6,286 nt of DNA. It comes from an uncultured Ruminococcus sp. (GTDB taxonomy: Bacteria; Bacillota; Clostridia; Oscillospirales; Acutalibacteraceae). Location of the stretch: positions 1 through 6,286 of the forward strand of contig CACXGJ010000060.1 in NCBI GenBank assembly GCA_902767125.1, given 5' to 3'. Each line of letters starts with the position of its first letter. Position 1 is the stretch's first letter. A program made the translations under genes and the position numbers. The notes beneath the pieces were generated by a model, which saw only the letters and a program-made list of their open reading frames with translations, made no database searches and was not told where the DNA came from. Positions 3,965-6,286 of the stretch are shown here, piece after piece.

Positions 3965-5869
3965 ATGGCAATAGTTACTGTACACGATCTGGCTATGGAA
4001 TTTGGTGAACAGAAGCTGTTTGACGGAATGAATTTTGAGATACAGGATGGTGACAGGATAGGTCTTATAGGTGTCAACGGATGCGGCAAAACTACTCTTT
4101 TTAAAATGCTCACGGGAGAGTATTATCCCACAGGCGGAAATATTATCATAAACAAAAATACAAGTATCGGATATATGGAACAGCATGTCTGCCGTAATCT
4201 TGAACGCTCGGCTTATGATGAAGTCATGACAATATTTTCCGAGCTGACCGAAATGGAACAGGAACTGAACCTGTTGAACGCTCAAATCAGTCTCAAGTCG
4301 GGCAATTTAAACAGCCTTATCGAAAGACAGGCTTTTTTGCATGATGAATTTACACAAAAGGGCGGTCTGACCTACCGTTCAAGGGCAAGGTCTGCACTTC
4401 TTGGACTTGGCTTTGATGACAATCAGATACGTCTGCCAATATCCTCATTGAGCGGAGGTCAGAGGGCTAAACTTCAGCTTGCCAAATTATTGCTGTGCGG
4501 AGCAAATTTTCTTCTGCTTGATGAGCCGACTAATCACCTCGATACACATTCAGTCGAATGGCTTGAGGAATATCTTACAAACTCAAAGTGTGCATATCTC
4601 ATCATATCCCATGACAGATATTTCCTTGATAAAGTAACAAACAAGACCTTTGAGCTTGAGCATAAAAAAATGACAGCTTACAAAGGCAATTACACTGCCT
4701 ATCTCCCTCAAAAAGCCGAAAGACAGCTTTCTGCACAGCGTGTCTATGACAATACCATGAAGGAGATAAACCGTCTTGAAGGCATCATAGAACAGCAAAG
4801 ACGCTGGAACAGGGAAAAAAATATCCGTACTGCCGAAAGCAAGCAAAAGATAATTGACAGACTCAATCAAAATCTTGAAAAGCCCGAAAATGCTCCCTCT
4901 GCAATGAGCTTTGAGCTTGATATAAAAAATCAAAGCGGTGAGGATGTCCTTGAGGTTGACAGACTGTCACTCGGCTTCAACGGTGAACCGCTCTTTGATA
5001 ATGTTTCAATGGATATAAAAAGAGGAGACAAAATATTCATCCTCGGTCCAAACGGCTGCGGAAAGACTTCTCTGCTGCGGACACTCATCGGACAATATAG
5101 TGCTGACAGCGGAAGAATAAAATTCGGTGTCGGTGTAAAGGTAGGCTACTATGACCAGATACAAAAAGGTCTGGACAGCAATAAAACCATTTTTGAGGAA
5201 ATGGCTGACAGCTTTCCTGCCATGACCAACACAGAGATAAGAAGCACCCTTGCCAGATTCCTTTTCAAAAATGATGATGTATTCAAGCCCCTTTCGACCT
5301 TGAGCGGCGGTGAACGTGCAAAGGTACTGCTCACCAAACTGATGCTTGCCCGATCAAATTTTCTCATGCTGGACGAACCTACAAATCATCTTGATATAAT
5401 CTCCTGCGAGGCTCTGCAAAATGCTCTCTCCGAATACGAAGGAACTCTTTTGATAGTATCTCATGACAGATATCTTATAAACAGCCTTGCCGACAGGATA
5501 TTTTATCTCACTCCAAATGGTATTGAGATATTCGAGGGAAACTATGATGACTTCCTCGACAAATTCAAGCCATTTTCAAAGCCTGCACTGCCCGAAAAGG
5601 AACGTGTCGAAAAACAGCTTGAATATAAAAATAAAAAAGAGCGTGATGCTGCAAGAAGAAAAACAAAGGCACGTGTTACAAAAATAGAGACAGATATCTC
5701 CGAACTTGAGGATAAATTGAATGAACTCAACAGCAGTCTCAATGCCCCCGATATATCATGCGACTATGAGAAGACACTTGCAATCACAAATCAAATAGAT
5801 GAAGCTCAACGTACTCTTGATTCCCTGTATCAGGAATGGGAAAAGCTCATCGAGCTTTTGGGAGTGTAA
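3965..5869 (+). CDS. ABC-F family ATPase (ribosome-associated, YdiF/Uup-like)
   Basis: A 634-residue soluble protein with two ABC domains and no membrane segments, so not a transporter. ABC-F proteins bind the ribosomal E site and reach toward the P-site tRNA; they include translation factors (EttA, Uup, YfmR) and antibiotic target-protection proteins. ABC1 has Walker A GVNGCGKTT (36-44), LSGGQ (162-166), Walker B with LLLDEPTNHLD (183-193) and switch SHDRY (215-219). A charged linker (about 240-320), rich in K, R, E and Q, is the P-site tRNA interaction region. ABC2 has GPNGCGKTS (361-369), LSGGE (446-450), LDEPTNHLD (469-477) and SHDRY (499-503). The C-terminus (about 545-634) is a charged coiled coil as in Uup/YdiF. 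Both sites keep catalytic Glu (187, 471). The linker looks typical of housekeeping members, but the terminator-containing leader resembles resistance members, so resistance cannot be excluded. Confidence 0.93.
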   Translation: MAIVTVHDLAMEFGEQKLFDGMNFEIQDGDRIGLIGVNGCGKTTLFKMLTGEYYPTGGNIIINKNTSIGYMEQHVCRNLERSAYDEVMTIFSELTEMEQELNLLNAQISLKSGNLNSLIERQAFLHDEFTQKGGLTYRSRARSALLGLGFDDNQIRLPISSLSGGQRAKLQLAKLLLCGANFLLLDEPTNHLDTHSVEWLEEYLTNSKCAYLIISHDRYFLDKVTNKTFELEHKKMTAYKGNYTAYLPQKAERQLSAQRVYDNTMKEINRLEGIIEQQRRWNREKNIRTAESKQKIIDRLNQNLEKPENAPSAMSFELDIKNQSGEDVLEVDRLSLGFNGEPLFDNVSMDIKRGDKIFILGPNGCGKTSLLRTLIGQYSADSGRIKFGVGVKVGYYDQIQKGLDSNKTIFEEMADSFPAMTNTEIRSTLARFLFKNDDVFKPLSTLSGGERAKVLLTKLMLARSNFLMLDEPTNHLDIISCEALQNALSEYEGTLLIVSHDRYLINSLADRIFYLTPNGIEIFEGNYDDFLDKFKPFSKPALPEKERVEKQLEYKNKKERDAARRKTKARVTKIETDISELEDKLNELNSSLNAPDISCDYEKTLAITNQIDEAQRTLDSLYQEWEKLIELLGV

Positions 5870-5903
5870 AAAAAAACAGTGCATACAATCTTCCTGTATG
5901 CAC
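5868..5903 (-). terminator. intrinsic terminator of the HPr-like gene
   Basis: A perfect 9-bp stem, GTGCATACA (5879-5887) with TGTATGCAC (5895-5903), has a 7-nt loop. On the minus strand it is followed by TG and nine T (5876-5868). It lies 9 nt after the HPr-like stop codon. The + strand has no T-tract after the stem, so it would terminate the ABC-F transcript poorly. The A-run includes the last two bases of the ABC-F TAA stop. Confidence 0.85.
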
Positions 5904-5912
5904 CGCAAATCA

Positions 5913-6152
5913 TCATCTTTCCTCGGCGAACTGCTTTACGTCCTCGATAAATTCAGCAGGAGGCATTTCCTCGGGAACTTCCAAAACTATCGGACGATTT
6001 ATGTCAAGACTCACTATACCTATTATCGAATGAGCATCTATTGTGTATATATCCGAAATGAGATTTATTTTGAGCTTGTCATACCTTGAAGTCATCTCCA
6101 CAAAACGCTTAACATGGTCAATATCCCTTAAAAGAATTGTTGTCTGATACAT
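5913..6152 (-). CDS. HPr-like protein lacking the PTS histidine (Crh-like)
   Basis: A 79-residue protein, close to HPr length (about 85-88). Residues 22-25 (SRYD) and 38-51 (IDAHSIIGIVSLDI) match HPr around SKYD and the Ser46 region (KSIMGVMSLGI); the C-terminal FIEDVKQFAEE (68-78) suits the last HPr helix. The GIHARP active-site loop with His15 and Arg17 is missing: aligned residues are D10 and D12, with LLRDIDHVKRF in that segment. S42 aligns with the regulatory Ser46 that HPr kinase phosphorylates. It therefore cannot act as a normal PTS phosphocarrier but might act in carbon-catabolite signalling, like Bacillus Crh, which also lacks His15. The ATG has a GGAGG site (6161-6165) 8 nt upstream. 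No PTS gene is adjacent. The fold assignment is fairly sure, the role is inference. Confidence 0.75.
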   Translation of the reverse strand: MYQTTILLRDIDHVKRFVEMTSRYDKLKINLISDIYTIDAHSIIGIVSLDINRPIVLEVPEEMPPAEFIEDVKQFAEER

Positions 6153-6188
6153 TTTGTCAGCCTCCGTTTTTTATTTTTTACAACCATC

Positions 6189-6217
6189 ATTGTATCAGCA
6201 TTTTCCGTTACTGAAAA
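6189..6217 (-). promoter_or_regulatory. putative promoter of the HPr-like gene
   Basis: On the minus strand TTTTCA (6217-6212, four of six -35 consensus bases), a 17-nt spacer and TACAAT (6194-6189). Transcription would start near 6182, about 30 nt before the ATG, leaving room for the GGAGG site. The -35 is weak, so upstream A/T-rich DNA or an activator may help. Confidence 0.5.
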
Positions 6218-6218
6218 C

Positions 6219-6237
6219 TTATAAAAAGTTATAAAAA
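6219..6237 (-). repeat. 9-bp direct repeat one helical turn apart, upstream of the HPr-like promoter
   Basis: TTATAAAAA occurs at 6219-6227 and 6229-6237 with a 10-bp period, directly upstream of the weak -35. It may be an UP-element-like A/T tract or a tandem activator site. The remaining bases to the window end (6238-6286) show no gene or clear signal. Confidence 0.4.
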
Positions 6238-6286
6238 CCACTTTTATGTTTCATTCCTTGTTCACTGTGTCCATTTTCGATATAAA

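Noticed and set aside
3688..4113. Minus-strand frame of 141 codons crossing the leader and ABC-F start
   Set aside because: It overlaps the promoter, terminator and Walker A region of the ABC-F gene, and its composition looks non-coding.
4583..4933. Minus-strand frame of 116 codons inside the ABC-F gene
   Set aside because: Antisense to the conserved ABC-F linker with no recognisable domain.

Overview
The window looks like chromosomal DNA of an AT-rich, Gram-positive anaerobe of the Clostridia, most likely an Oscillospiraceae/Ruminococcus-type gut bacterium. This rests on purine-rich Shine-Dalgarno sites before nearly every gene, sigma-A type promoters, a formate-tetrahydrofolate ligase, a Bacillota-style ABC-F protein, an HPr-like protein, and a very small Cys/Gly/Asn-rich protein of a kind often seen in these genomes. 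The organism call is inference; there is no rRNA or other taxonomic marker.

Layout. Positions 26-181 (+) encode a 51-residue protein with 12 cysteines, followed by a four-copy 7-bp repeat and an intrinsic terminator. Positions 3531 down to 259 (-) carry a tight four-gene run, fhs - tsaE - tsaB - rpiB: one-carbon/folate metabolism, two tRNA t6A-modification factors, and ribose-5-phosphate isomerase B. Gaps are 16 nt, a 4-nt ATGA overlap, and 15 nt, so one transcript is likely, driven by a promoter near 3622-3651 whose -35 box lies inside a perfect inverted repeat. tsaE contains a 17-nt T homopolymer on its coding strand that encodes five phenylalanines where the family normally has conserved acidic/aromatic residues.

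Positions 3532-3964 form a divergent intergenic region. Its right half is a candidate attenuated leader for a 634-residue ABC-F ATPase (3965-5869, +): a good promoter, two tiny ORFs, a GC-rich hairpin and a terminator hairpin with a 7-T tract ending only 22 nt before the ATG. The last gene (6152-5913, -) encodes a 79-residue HPr-like protein that lacks the PTS histidine region but keeps a serine aligned with HPr Ser46, recalling Bacillus Crh. It converges on the ABC-F gene, and the T-tract of its terminator is made by the A-run that also contains the ABC-F stop codon.

Most of the window is housekeeping. The points most worth following up are the ABC-F leader, the Ser46-only HPr-like protein, the tsaE homopolymer, the operator-like palindrome at the fhs promoter and the Cys-rich miniprotein. 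No mobile element, CRISPR array, rRNA or tRNA was seen.
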